From Photobacterium iliopiscarium (GTDB taxonomy: Bacteria; Pseudomonadota; Gammaproteobacteria; Enterobacterales; Vibrionaceae): a DNA stretch of 64,000 nucleotides. A program made the translations under genes and the position numbers. The stretch spans positions 1 to 64,000 of the forward strand of contig NZ_PYOO01000009.1 in assembly GCF_003026395.1 (NCBI RefSeq). The letters run 5' to 3'. Position 1 is the first letter of the stretch. Each line of letters begins with the position of its first letter. Positions 55,780-64,000 of this stretch are shown one piece after another. Under the pieces are notes generated by a model that saw only the letters and a list, made by a program, of their open reading frames with translations, had not been told where the DNA came from and made no database searches.

Positions 55780-57882
55780 TTAATTTTTTTGGCGAGCGAC
55801 TCGCACTACATCTGGCATTATACGAATACGACGCATAATATTCGCCAAGTGCACGCGACTCTTGGTGGTTAGACGTACCGTTATTGTATACAAACGGCCA
55901 TCTTTTTCTTCGGTCGATAAACCTTGGATATTAGAGCCAGTTGCAGCAATAGTATTGGTTAAACCGGCTAAAGCACCTTGATGATTTTGCATATCGACTT
56001 TGAGGTTAGTGATAAACTCTTGCTCAAAATCTTCGCTCCATTCAACCGCCATGTACTTATCGGGTTCTTTACGGTAACCCCGAATATTGGCACATTCTTC
56101 ACGGTGAATCACTAAACCTTTGCCTGGGCTCACATGGGCAATAATGGGATCACCATGAATTGGGTGGCAGCAATTAGCAAAGGTCAACAAAATACCGTCA
56201 GCCCCTTGAATTGCTAATCGACGATCGCTGCTTTTCGCTGTTAGTTCGTCGGCGTTACCCAATAATCGGCGCGCAATCACCACACTCATCAGTTCACCTA
56301 AACCAATTTCAGTCAGTAAATCATCAATTGTTTCGAGTTTAAGATCGCTTAATACTTTAGTGATGTTTTCTGGCGCGATAGTCTGCATACCCACACCACC
56401 TAAGGCATGATTGAGTAAACGACGGCCGAGAGTTATTGATTCATCACGACGCATGGTTTTTAAAACTTGACGAATTTTAGTGCGCGCACGTGAAGTGACC
56501 ACATAGTTAAGCCATGCGGCATTAGGTCGAGCACCAGGAGCGCTGATAATGTCGATGGTTTGGCCATTTTTAAGTGGTTTACTTAATGGGTAAGGCTGGC
56601 GATCAACACGAGAGCCGACGCAGGTATTACCAATATCAGTATGTACAGCGTAGGCAAAATCAACTGCGGTTGCATCAACAGGTAATTCAACAATACGGCC
56701 TTTAGGGGTGAAAACGTAAATTTCATCAGGGAAAAGATCAGATTTTACGTTTTCGATAAACTCAAATGAGCTTCCCGCACTTTGCTGTAACTCAAGCAGG
56801 CTTTGCATCCAACGTTGGGCTTTAATTTGGGCGGTAGTACCTGGGGTTTCACCGTCTTTGTAAGTCCAATGAGCTGCAACACCTTTATCTGCCATTTGAT
56901 CCATGTCTTCAGTACGAATCTGAACTTCAACAGGTACCCCATGCGGGCCGACCAGTGAAGTATGCAGTGACTGATAGCCATTAGCTTTGGGAATGGCGAT
57001 ATAATCTTTCACACGGCTTGGGCGTGGTTTGTACAGGTTATGTACTTGACCCAAAACGCGGTAGCAAGTATCTAGATCGTTGACTAATACCCGGAAAGCG
57101 TAGATGTCCATGATCGAATGAAAGCGCTGTTCTTTATTCTTCATCTTGTTATAGATGGAGTATAGATTCTTTTCGCGACCAGAGACGACAGCATTTATTC
57201 CCGCATCATTAAGGCGACCTTCAATTTCTGCGTGAATTTTAGTAATGATTTCTTTTCGATTGCCACGTGCTGCTGCAACGACTTGTTTTAGAACGCGGTA
57301 GCGGTTGGGATATAACGCTTCAAAACCAAGCTCTTCAAGTTCAGATTTGATGTTATGGATACCAAGGCGGTGGGCAAGCGGAGAATATATTTCAAGGGTT
57401 TCGCGAGCAATGCGGCGGCGTTTATCAGGACGTAAAGCCCCTAACGTGCGCATATTATGCGTACGATCGGCAAGTTTGATCAGAATTACTCGAATGTCAT
57501 GTGCCATGGCCATGATCATTTTACGGAAATTCTCAGCTTGTGCTTCTTTGCGATCGCGGAATTTTAGTTTATCGAGCTTAGATACGCCATCAACCAATTC
57601 GGCAACGGTATCGCCAAAACGGCAGGCTAAATCCTCTTTAGTGACCTCGGTATCTTCAATCACATCATGCAGCAAGGCTGCCATCAGTGCTTCAATATCA
57701 AGACGCATTTCTGCCAGAATACGGGCAACCGCAACTGGATGGATTATATAAGGCTCGCCTGTTGAACGAGTTTGGCCTTCATGGGCGTCGCGAGCAACAA
57801 GATAAGCCTGCCGAAGCACCTCAAGTTGAGGCTTCGACAGGTACTTGGTTGCGACTTCTTTCAGGCTATCAAAAAGATACAA
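55780..57882 (-). CDS. spoT: Bifunctional (p)ppGpp synthase/hydrolase SpoT
   Basis: A 700-residue stringent response enzyme. The HD hydrolase domain has HPVAVARIL and ALLHDVIEDT; the synthetase has RVKDYIAIPKANGYQSLHT. TGS (IYVFTPKGRIVELP), helical and C-terminal ACT domains follow. The HD residues are intact. It follows rpoZ with a 15-bp gap. Confidence 0.95.
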   Translation of the reverse strand: MYLFDSLKEVATKYLSKPQLEVLRQAYLVARDAHEGQTRSTGEPYIIHPVAVARILAEMRLDIEALMAALLHDVIEDTEVTKEDLACRFGDTVAELVDGVSKLDKLKFRDRKEAQAENFRKMIMAMAHDIRVILIKLADRTHNMRTLGALRPDKRRRIARETLEIYSPLAHRLGIHNIKSELEELGFEALYPNRYRVLKQVVAAARGNRKEIITKIHAEIEGRLNDAGINAVVSGREKNLYSIYNKMKNKEQRFHSIMDIYAFRVLVNDLDTCYRVLGQVHNLYKPRPSRVKDYIAIPKANGYQSLHTSLVGPHGVPVEVQIRTEDMDQMADKGVAAHWTYKDGETPGTTAQIKAQRWMQSLLELQQSAGSSFEFIENVKSDLFPDEIYVFTPKGRIVELPVDATAVDFAYAVHTDIGNTCVGSRVDRQPYPLSKPLKNGQTIDIISAPGARPNAAWLNYVVTSRARTKIRQVLKTMRRDESITLGRRLLNHALGGVGMQTIAPENITKVLSDLKLETIDDLLTEIGLGELMSVVIARRLLGNADELTAKSSDRRLAIQGADGILLTFANCCHPIHGDPIIAHVSPGKGLVIHREECANIRGYRKEPDKYMAVEWSEDFEQEFITNLKVDMQNHQGALAGLTNTIAATGSNIQGLSTEEKDGRLYTITVRLTTKSRVHLANIMRRIRIMPDVVRVARQKN

Positions 57883-57897
57883 TGCCTGGTTTCCTGA

Positions 57898-58176
57898 TTA
57901 ACGGTGATGGTCGCCAGCAATAGCACTTACCGCAGCTAATTCAGCTGCTTCTTGCTCTTGCAGTTCCTGACGCTCGCGAGCATCAAGGATATCTTTAGTA
58001 ATTAGGCCTTCTTCGATTTCACGAAGTGCAATTACTGTGTATTTGTCATTTTCTTCAGGAACCAATGGTTCCTTACCACCAGTTTGCAGTTGACGTGCTC
58101 GGCGAGCAGCAATTTGAATCAGATCGAAACGATTGCCAATTTTATCAACAGCGTCTTGAACAGTTACGCGTGCCAT
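57898..58176 (-). CDS. rpoZ: RNA polymerase omega subunit RpoZ
   Basis: A 92-residue subunit that aids assembly of the polymerase and contributes to ppGpp binding. [20 protein letters not shown] is the typical N-terminus. The GGAG-rich RBS precedes the ATG. It lies between gmk and spoT, the conserved order. Confidence 0.96.
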   Translation of the reverse strand: MARVTVQDAVDKIGNRFDLIQIAARRARQLQTGGKEPLVPEENDKYTVIALREIEEGLITKDILDARERQELQEQEAAELAAVSAIAGDHHR

Positions 58177-58227
58177 GGAGGGCTCCAGTGGTTATTAAAT
58201 TAGGGATAGAAAATTGTACAAAATAAC

Positions 58228-58857
<630 letters not shown>

Positions 58858-59016
58858 CTATTTTCACTCAGTGATAGAAGGGCGCGAAGATTATCACGAT
58901 CTGCGCATAATTGAAATTAGCTGATTGCTTAAAAATTCATCTTTTTATTATGTCAACCTAATTAAAGCCTAGCTGGCTTTGATGAGGTTTTACAATAAGA
59001 CGACATTTTTAAACCA

Positions 59017-59049
59017 CTTTCTAAGCGGATATAGTATCCGCTTAGAAAG
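59017..59049. terminator. Perfect 15-bp palindromic hairpin after yicC
   Basis: CTTTCTAAGCGGATA pairs perfectly with TATCCGCTTAGAAAG with a three-base centre. It lies 17 bp beyond the yicC stop. It has little T-tract, so termination or mRNA stabilisation are both possible. Confidence 0.6.
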
Positions 59050-59065
59050 CGTGAATCAGGGGTGT

Positions 59066-59929
59066 TTACTCAATGTTCTGTATTTGCTCACGCATTTGTT
59101 CGATTAATACTTTCAGTTCAACCGCAGATGCTGTGACGTCAGTATTGATTGATTTTGATGCCAATGTGTTTGATTCACGGTTAAATTCTTGCATCATGAA
59201 ATCAAGACGACGACCACATGCGCCACCTTTAGCTAGAATTTTATTGGTTTCTTTTACGTGTGAATCAAGGCGATCAAGCTCTTCGGCAACATCACTTTTT
59301 TGCGCCAGCATGATCAGTTCTTGTTCAATTCGGTTACTATCAAGATCGACTTTTGCTTCATCAAGACGCGACATAATACGTTCACGTTGCCAAATCATAA
59401 TTTGTGGCATTAACGTACGTACTTTAATTGCTTCTGTTGAGATTGCCGCTAAACGATGGTCGATTAACTGCTTCATGTTATCGCCTTCGCTTGCGCGTGC
59501 AGCAATAAAATCATCCATTGCGAGCTCAAAGCCCGTTAATAGATCTGTATTAATGACATCTAAATCTTGTTCTGGGGCTTCCATCACTCCCGGCCAGTTA
59601 AGCACCTGAAATGGACCAATATTACCTTCACCAGCCGTTTCTTTTACCCAACGTGCCGCATTAATCACTTGTTTTGCTAATGCTTCATTGATAGTCAATT
59701 CAGTATTAGCTGCAATATTAGCTTCGTAGCGAAGATTACATTCGACTTTACCGCGTGCTAAACGTTTACGAAAACGTTCACGCAATACAGGCTCAAGGCT
59801 ACGGAATTGTTCTGGCATGCGAATGTAAGTTTCAAGGTAACGTTGGTTTACTGAGCGGATCTCCCACACAGCAGTGCCCCAGTCGCCTTTTATTTCGCGA
59901 CGGGCATAGGCAGTCATACTATGGATCAT
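59066..59929 (-). CDS. yicC: YicC/YloC-family endoribonuclease
   Basis: A 287-residue protein. [10 protein letters not shown] is the typical start, and the C-terminal [19 protein letters not shown] is the family signature. YicC-type proteins are described as endoribonucleases affecting RyhB and other RNAs in E. coli. It is divergent from rph, the conserved neighbour. Confidence 0.92.
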   Translation of the reverse strand: MIHSMTAYARREIKGDWGTAVWEIRSVNQRYLETYIRMPEQFRSLEPVLRERFRKRLARGKVECNLRYEANIAANTELTINEALAKQVINAARWVKETAGEGNIGPFQVLNWPGVMEAPEQDLDVINTDLLTGFELAMDDFIAARASEGDNMKQLIDHRLAAISTEAIKVRTLMPQIMIWQRERIMSRLDEAKVDLDSNRIEQELIMLAQKSDVAEELDRLDSHVKETNKILAKGGACGRRLDFMMQEFNRESNTLASKSINTDVTASAVELKVLIEQMREQIQNIE

Positions 59930-60187
59930 TGGCTTGTGGCCCTATTGGTTATGATGGTTGCGGCGGCTAAACTTAACGTATTTAACGGTAAGTTAGGTCT
60001 TTTAAGAACAATCGATATGTGTCGTAACCTAGTTTTATCATTATATGCGAAATCGCCGCTTGCGGGCTACTGTTGTGAATATAAAACAAGGGATAATCTA
60101 TCGTTGGCGCTGTGGTTTTCTCGTGCACTGGCATTGAGATGTCGTTATAATCGCCGGTTAATATCATCCAGCCAAAGGGAAATCCCG

Positions 60188-60904
60188 ATGCGTCCAAGCG
60201 GAAGAAGTGCTACTCAGGTACGTCCAATTACTATTACTCGTAACTACACAGCCCATGCTGAGGGTTCAGTATTGGTTGAATTTGGCAACACTAAAGTAAT
60301 CTGTACTGCAAGTGTTGAAGAAAATGTGCCGCGTTGGCTTAAAGGTAAAGGCCAAGGTTGGGTGACCGCAGAATATGGTATGTTGCCACGTGCAACGCAT
60401 ACTCGTAACCGTCGTGAAGCTGCTAGTGGTAAGCAAGGTGGTCGCACTATGGAAATTCAACGTCTGATTGCGCGTAGCTTACGTGCCGCGGTTGATTTAA
60501 AAGTCCTTGGCGAGCAGATGATCACGGTTGACTGTGATGTAATTCAAGCTGATGGCGGTACGCGTACGGCGTCTATTACCGGTGCGATGGTTGCTTTAGT
60601 GGATGCGATTAATTTTATGCTTGAAAAAGGCATGATTAAGAAAAGCCCACTAAAAGGAATGGTTGCTGCTGTTTCGGTTGGTATCTATAAAGGTGAGCCA
60701 ATTTGCGATCTTGAGTACCTTGAAGATTCTGCCGCTGAAACTGACATGAATGTGGTCATGACAGAAGACGGTAAGATGATTGAGATTCAAGGGACCGCCG
60801 AAGGTGAGGCATTCAGTCATGAAGAGTTGTTGGCAATGCTGGCACTGGCCAAAGACGGTATAACCGATATTATATCGATGCAGAAACAAGTCTTAGAAAA
60901 TTAA
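60188..60904 (+). CDS. rph: Ribonuclease PH
   Basis: A 238-residue phosphorolytic 3'-5' exoribonuclease that trims tRNA 3' ends. [16 protein letters not shown] is the canonical start; [29 protein letters not shown] and [19 protein letters not shown] blocks are conserved. The frame is open for 89 codons upstream, but AAAGGGA before 60188 and the exact family length fix the start. Unlike the E. coli K-12 copy, no frameshift is seen near the C-terminus. Confidence 0.95.
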   Translation: MRPSGRSATQVRPITITRNYTAHAEGSVLVEFGNTKVICTASVEENVPRWLKGKGQGWVTAEYGMLPRATHTRNRREAASGKQGGRTMEIQRLIARSLRAAVDLKVLGEQMITVDCDVIQADGGTRTASITGAMVALVDAINFMLEKGMIKKSPLKGMVAAVSVGIYKGEPICDLEYLEDSAAETDMNVVMTEDGKMIEIQGTAEGEAFSHEELLAMLALAKDGITDIISMQKQVLEN

Positions 60905-60909
60905 TGATT

Positions 60910-60939
60910 AAGCGGTTCCTATTGGAGCCGCTTTTTTTT
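60910..60939 (+). terminator. rph terminator, likely pyrE attenuator
   Basis: AAGCGGTTCC pairs with GGAGCCGCTT (one G-U pair) and is followed by a T-run. In E. coli the same position between rph and pyrE is an attenuator that responds to UTP through coupling with rph translation. The short distance from the rph stop (6 bp) fits this, but it has not been tested here. Confidence 0.75.
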
Positions 60940-61067
60940 ATCTAAATTTTATTGGCTATAGGAATAGTCGTAATTTTTAGCCGCAACAGTTTTACATGCT
61001 TAGCCGTAATGTAAAGGTTGCTTCCATTTCAATATTGTAAAACACGAAAGTCGTTTAAGGAGCCACA

Positions 61068-61709
61068 ATGAAAGCATATCAGCGTCAGTTCATCGAATTT
61101 GCCCTAGAGAAAGGTGTATTAAAGTTTGGTGAGTTCACTCTGAAATCCGGTCGTAAGAGTCCGTATTTCTTTAATGCGGGATTGTTTAACACTGGTCGTG
61201 ATCTTGCGCGTCTAGGTCGCTTTTATGCTGCGGCATTGGTTGACGCTAAGCTTGAATTTGATGTGCTGTTTGGCCCTGCATATAAAGGGATCCCCATTGC
61301 AACGACGACGGCTGTAGCATTAGCGGATCACCATGATATTGATACGCCATACTGTTTTAACCGTAAAGAAGCAAAAAATCACGGTGAAGGTGGCAATCTT
61401 GTTGGGAGTGATCTTGTGGGGCGCATTATGTTAGTTGATGATGTGATCACCGCAGGCACAGCTATTCGTGAATCAATGGAAATCATTAAAGCGAACGGTG
61501 CTGATTTAGCGGGTGTATTAGTCGCTATTGATCGCCAAGAAAAAGGCCAAAGCGAATTATCTGCGATTCAAGAAGTTGAACGTGACTTTGGTTGTGCGGT
61601 AATTTCGATTGTATCGCTAGGGGATGTCGTTACCTACTTAAGCGAACAAGCGGATATGGAACAACATTTAGCTTCTGTCACCGCATACCGTGCTCAATAC
61701 GGCGTGTAA
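61068..61709 (+). CDS. pyrE: Orotate phosphoribosyltransferase
   Basis: A 213-residue enzyme that joins orotate and PRPP to form OMP. The PRPP loop [16 protein letters not shown] and the [15 protein letters not shown] block are typical. AAGGAG precedes the ATG. It follows rph with a probable attenuator between them. Confidence 0.96.
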   Translation: MKAYQRQFIEFALEKGVLKFGEFTLKSGRKSPYFFNAGLFNTGRDLARLGRFYAAALVDAKLEFDVLFGPAYKGIPIATTTAVALADHHDIDTPYCFNRKEAKNHGEGGNLVGSDLVGRIMLVDDVITAGTAIRESMEIIKANGADLAGVLVAIDRQEKGQSELSAIQEVERDFGCAVISIVSLGDVVTYLSEQADMEQHLASVTAYRAQYGV

Positions 61710-61735
61710 TTGCGGTTTAATCCGTAAGCGGTAAT

Positions 61736-61770
61736 AAAAAAGCGAGGGTCAATGGACGCTCGCTTTTTTT
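61736..61770. terminator. Bidirectional terminator between pyrE and slmA
   Basis: AAAAAAGCGAG pairs with CTCGCTTTTTT, with an inner GTC/GAC pair flanking a mismatch, and has T-runs on both strands. Confidence 0.88.
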
Positions 61771-61803
61771 ATGGTGCTTTTATAGTGGGTTTTGTTGGTG
61801 TGG

Positions 61804-62394
61804 TTAACCTAACTGACCGCTAAGCAGTTGCCAGTAATCATCAAAGTTTTCGGTTGGCTTATATTTAAAGCTAGAACGAACATAACGGCTAAGGCTACCT
61901 TCAACTTGACCGAGTAACTGAGCCGCTAAGATTGATTCCTCAACAGGAAAACCTTTGCCTTCACGTAACTTACGCTCTTTCAGTATTTGACGTAATTGTG
62001 ATTCAATTCGTTCAAATAATTGATTAATGCGAGACTGTAAGCGATCTTGTTCAAACATTAATGCGTGACCGGTCATGATACGACTTAGACCTGGATTACG
62101 CTCACCAAACATTAAGATCAGTTGTAGCACCATACGCAGACGAGTAAGGGTATCTTTTTCGTCATCAAGAATGCGGTTAATACGGGTGATAATTGAATCT
62201 TCGATAAATTCAATCAGGCCTTCAAACATCCGTGCTTTACTTGGGAAGTGACGATAGAGTGCAGCTTCCGAGACCCCAACATTAGCCGCCAGCATTTTGG
62301 TGGTAATACGTTGGCTTCCTTGATTAGATTCCAACATATGAGCAAGACACTGAAGTATCTCTTCGCGGCGATTGCTTTTTTTGGTGCCAGCCAT
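61804..62394 (-). CDS. slmA: Nucleoid occlusion factor SlmA
   Basis: A 196-residue TetR-family protein that binds DNA sites and blocks FtsZ over the nucleoid. [15 protein letters not shown] starts the DNA-binding domain; [19 protein letters not shown] holds the recognition helix. It lies between pyrE and dut, the conserved order. Confidence 0.95.
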   Translation of the reverse strand: MAGTKKSNRREEILQCLAHMLESNQGSQRITTKMLAANVGVSEAALYRHFPSKARMFEGLIEFIEDSIITRINRILDDEKDTLTRLRMVLQLILMFGERNPGLSRIMTGHALMFEQDRLQSRINQLFERIESQLRQILKERKLREGKGFPVEESILAAQLLGQVEGSLSRYVRSSFKYKPTENFDDYWQLLSGQLG

Positions 62395-62515
62395 GAATTA
62401 TCGTTCCTTTGCAAAATGAGACTGTCCATGGACAGCATGAACCTCGCCTATCTTAGCGATGCCGTTGCATCGTGAAAAGCGATCGATGGTAAATGTATGC
62501 ACTTTATCAGCAAAA

Positions 62516-62543
62516 AAAGCGCAACCATCAATAGTCGCGCTTT
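62516..62543 (-). terminator. Terminator of the coaBC-dut unit
   Basis: Read on the minus strand, AAAGCGCGAC pairs with GTTGCGCTTT (one G-U pair) over an eight-base loop and is followed by a T-run. It lies about 85 bp beyond the dut stop. Confidence 0.75.
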
Positions 62544-62627
62544 GTGCTTGATCGTTATCGGTTATTTTATCAGCAAAACCATTTTGTGCATTAGAAGCAT
62601 CAGTGGTGTCGATTGATTGCGATCAAT

Positions 62628-63086
62628 CTATTTACGACCTGAGTGACCGAAACCACCTTCACCACGATGACTGGCATCATCAAAATCCGTTACGATATTA
62701 AATTGTGCTTGTACTACAGGTAGGAATACCAATTGTGCAATGCGATCACCGGGCTCAATAGTAAAGGTGGTATCACCACGGTTCCAAACTGACACCATTA
62801 ACTGACCTTGGTAATCTGAATCAATAAGTCCAACGAGGTTACCTAAGACGATGCCATGCTTATGGCCCAAACCTGAGCGCGGTAAAATCGTTGCGGCTAG
62901 ATTAGGATTGCCAATATGAATCGCTAAACCGGTCGATACTAAATGCGTTTCCCCCGGTGCAACGGTTAATGCTTGATCAAGACATGCACGTAAATCAAGC
63001 CCAGCAGAGCCAGTGGTTGCATACGCGGGTAATGGAAACTCTGTTCCAACGCGAGGGTCAAGAATTTTAAGATCGATAGTATTCAT
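62628..63086 (-). CDS. dut: Deoxyuridine 5'-triphosphate nucleotidohydrolase
   Basis: A 152-residue trimeric dUTPase that keeps dUTP low and makes dUMP. The five motifs are visible: [36 protein letters not shown] and the C-terminal glycine-rich [10 protein letters not shown] arm. The start lies 9 bp after the coaBC stop, so they share a transcript. Confidence 0.96.
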   Translation of the reverse strand: MNTIDLKILDPRVGTEFPLPAYATTGSAGLDLRACLDQALTVAPGETHLVSTGLAIHIGNPNLAATILPRSGLGHKHGIVLGNLVGLIDSDYQGQLMVSVWNRGDTTFTIEPGDRIAQLVFLPVVQAQFNIVTDFDDASHRGEGGFGHSGRK

Positions 63087-63095
63087 AATAATGCT

Positions 63096-64000
63096 CTAGT
63101 GCGTGACATGTTGATAAAGGTTAACAATTTCGGTAACTAATTGCTGGCCAAGATCGGCTTTAGTGGCTAATGGTAATGTTTTATCGCCGTTAGGCCAGTA
63201 TAAATGCAAGGCGTTATTATCGCTATTGAAGCCTTGTCCTTGGACGGATACATCGTTAGCACAAATAAGGTCGAGGTTTTTCTTTGTTAGTTTACCTCGA
63301 GCATAATGTTCTACATTCTGGGTTTCAGCGGCAAAGCCAACAGTAAAAGGACGATTTTTAGTGAGGGCAGCAATACTGGCAACGATGTCAGGGTTTTTCA
63401 CCAACTGAATCATCATTTCGTCATTGCCATCTTGTTTTTTCATCTTTTGTGGCGCGACATGGGCGGGACGGAAATCAGCGACGGCGGCACAAGCAATAAA
63501 AATATTATTATTAATGGCATGCTCTAATGCGGCTTGGTGCATCTCTGTTGCACTGTTGATATTAATTCGAGTGACCCCAGCTGGGGTTGCAAGATTAACT
63601 GGTCCACTGATTAAGGTGACATTTGCCCCACGTTTAGCGGCGGCGGCGGCAATCGCAAAGCCCATCTTGCCTGAACTGTAATTACTTAAGTAACGTACTG
63701 GATCAATCGCCTCACGGGTCGGCCCTGCGGTGATAACAATATTTAGTTCATTAAGATCGGGTTGTTGAAAAAAATCTTCACAATGATGCACCAGTTGCAT
63801 TGGTTCTAACATTCGACCTGGACCCACATCGCCACAGGCTTGTTCACCGCTGGCAGGTCCCCATAAGGTAAACCCACGACGGTGTAGGGTAGCAAGGTTT
63901 TCTTGAGTGGCAACATTGCGGTACATCTGCTGGTTCATGGCTGGCGCGACGGCAATGGGGGCGTCAGTGGCTAGACACAATGTTGAGAGTAAGTCATTGC
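63096..64000 (-). CDS. coaBC: CoaBC, partial (N-terminus beyond the window)
   Basis: The C-terminal part of the bifunctional phosphopantothenoylcysteine decarboxylase/synthetase of coenzyme A synthesis. The end of the CoaC decarboxylase domain is visible with [11 protein letters not shown] (the conserved PXMNXXMW-type motif) and [14 protein letters not shown]. The CoaB synthetase follows: [25 protein letters not shown] and AAVADFRPA. The frame runs off the right edge. The gene is the first of the coaBC-dut pair. Confidence 0.94.
   Translation of the reverse strand, partial: NDLLSTLCLATDAPIAVAPAMNQQMYRNVATQENLATLHRRGFTLWGPASGEQACGDVGPGRMLEPMQLVHHCEDFFQQPDLNELNIVITAGPTREAIDPVRYLSNYSSGKMGFAIAAAAAKRGANVTLISGPVNLATPAGVTRININSATEMHQAALEHAINNNIFIACAAVADFRPAHVAPQKMKKQDGNDEMMIQLVKNPDIVASIAALTKNRPFTVGFAAETQNVEHYARGKLTKKNLDLICANDVSVQGQGFNSDNNALHLYWPNGDKTLPLATKADLGQQLVTEIVNLYQHVTH

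Noticed and set aside
57305..57751. Open frame of 148 codons opposite spoT
   Set aside because: It overlaps the well-conserved spoT gene and has a biased, low-information translation with no RBS context.
59073..59609. Open frame of 178 codons opposite yicC
   Set aside because: It lies wholly within the yicC coding region on the other strand, its translation is Ser/Arg-rich with no recognisable domain, and yicC is a well-matched gene.
59921..60187. In-frame extension of rph by 89 codons
   Set aside because: The RBS and family start at 60188 are clear, and the extension overlaps the yicC promoter and start. It looks like chance openness.

Overview
The window is an AT-rich stretch of a gammaproteobacterial chromosome. 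Gene content and order (rhtB/pldB/yigL, rsmD/ftsYEX/rpoH, the glp cluster, ubiCA/plsB/lexA, nfuA/comF/bioH, greB/ompR-envZ, gmk-rpoZ-spoT-trmH-recG, yicC/rph-pyrE/slmA/dut/coaBC) and protein-level resemblance point to Vibrionaceae, plausibly Photobacterium, main chromosome. No rRNA, tRNA, insertion sequence, prophage or CRISPR array was seen. The assignment to genus is inference.

Layout. 0-13 kb: a PotE-type antiporter behind a long AT-rich intergenic region, a SlyB-type lipoprotein, a DTW-domain tRNA-modifying enzyme, an EVE-domain protein, the yigL-pldB/rhtB block, an EAL-HDOD signalling protein, Dps, a patatin, a LysR/SDR divergent pair and a WecH-like acyltransferase. 13-20.4 kb: small proteins (YhhM and YhhL types, a DUF2007 protein, a 26-codon membrane ORF and an unknown tail-anchored protein) around rsmD, then ftsY-ftsE-ftsX and rpoH. 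20.4-26.6 kb: a consolidated glycerol-3-phosphate locus (glpE, glpG, glpT, glpR, glpD), preceded by a 550-bp gap with a cluster of DnaA-box-like sequences. 26.6-32.1 kb: a FliL-like secreted protein, ubiC-ubiA, plsB, and lexA with two SOS boxes. 32.4-40.2 kb: a complete caa3/aa3-type cytochrome c oxidase operon (subunits II, I, Cox11, III, SURF1, a small CxxxC protein, heme A synthase, heme O synthase) lying between lexA and dinF. 41.7-42.6 kb: two tandem secreted 3D-domain proteins. 42.7-64 kb: ordinary housekeeping blocks, ending in a coaBC gene cut by the window edge.

How it works together. The glp genes handle uptake and oxidation of glycerol-3-phosphate, and plsB draws on the same metabolite for phospholipid. 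The cox operon carries the structural subunits plus heme A and copper assembly factors; no canonical SCO copper chaperone is present, but a short membrane-anchored protein with a CxxxC motif sits in the operon and is a candidate replacement. Transcription units are mostly closed by clear stem-loop terminators, often shared by convergent genes.

No large undescribed multi-gene system was recognised. The most interesting items are the SCO-like CxxxC protein, the tandem 3D-domain pair in which one copy has lost acidic residues, the 26-codon membrane ORF with its own RBS and terminator, the DnaA-box cluster upstream of glpE, and the position of the oxidase operon between two genes that are SOS neighbours in other bacteria.
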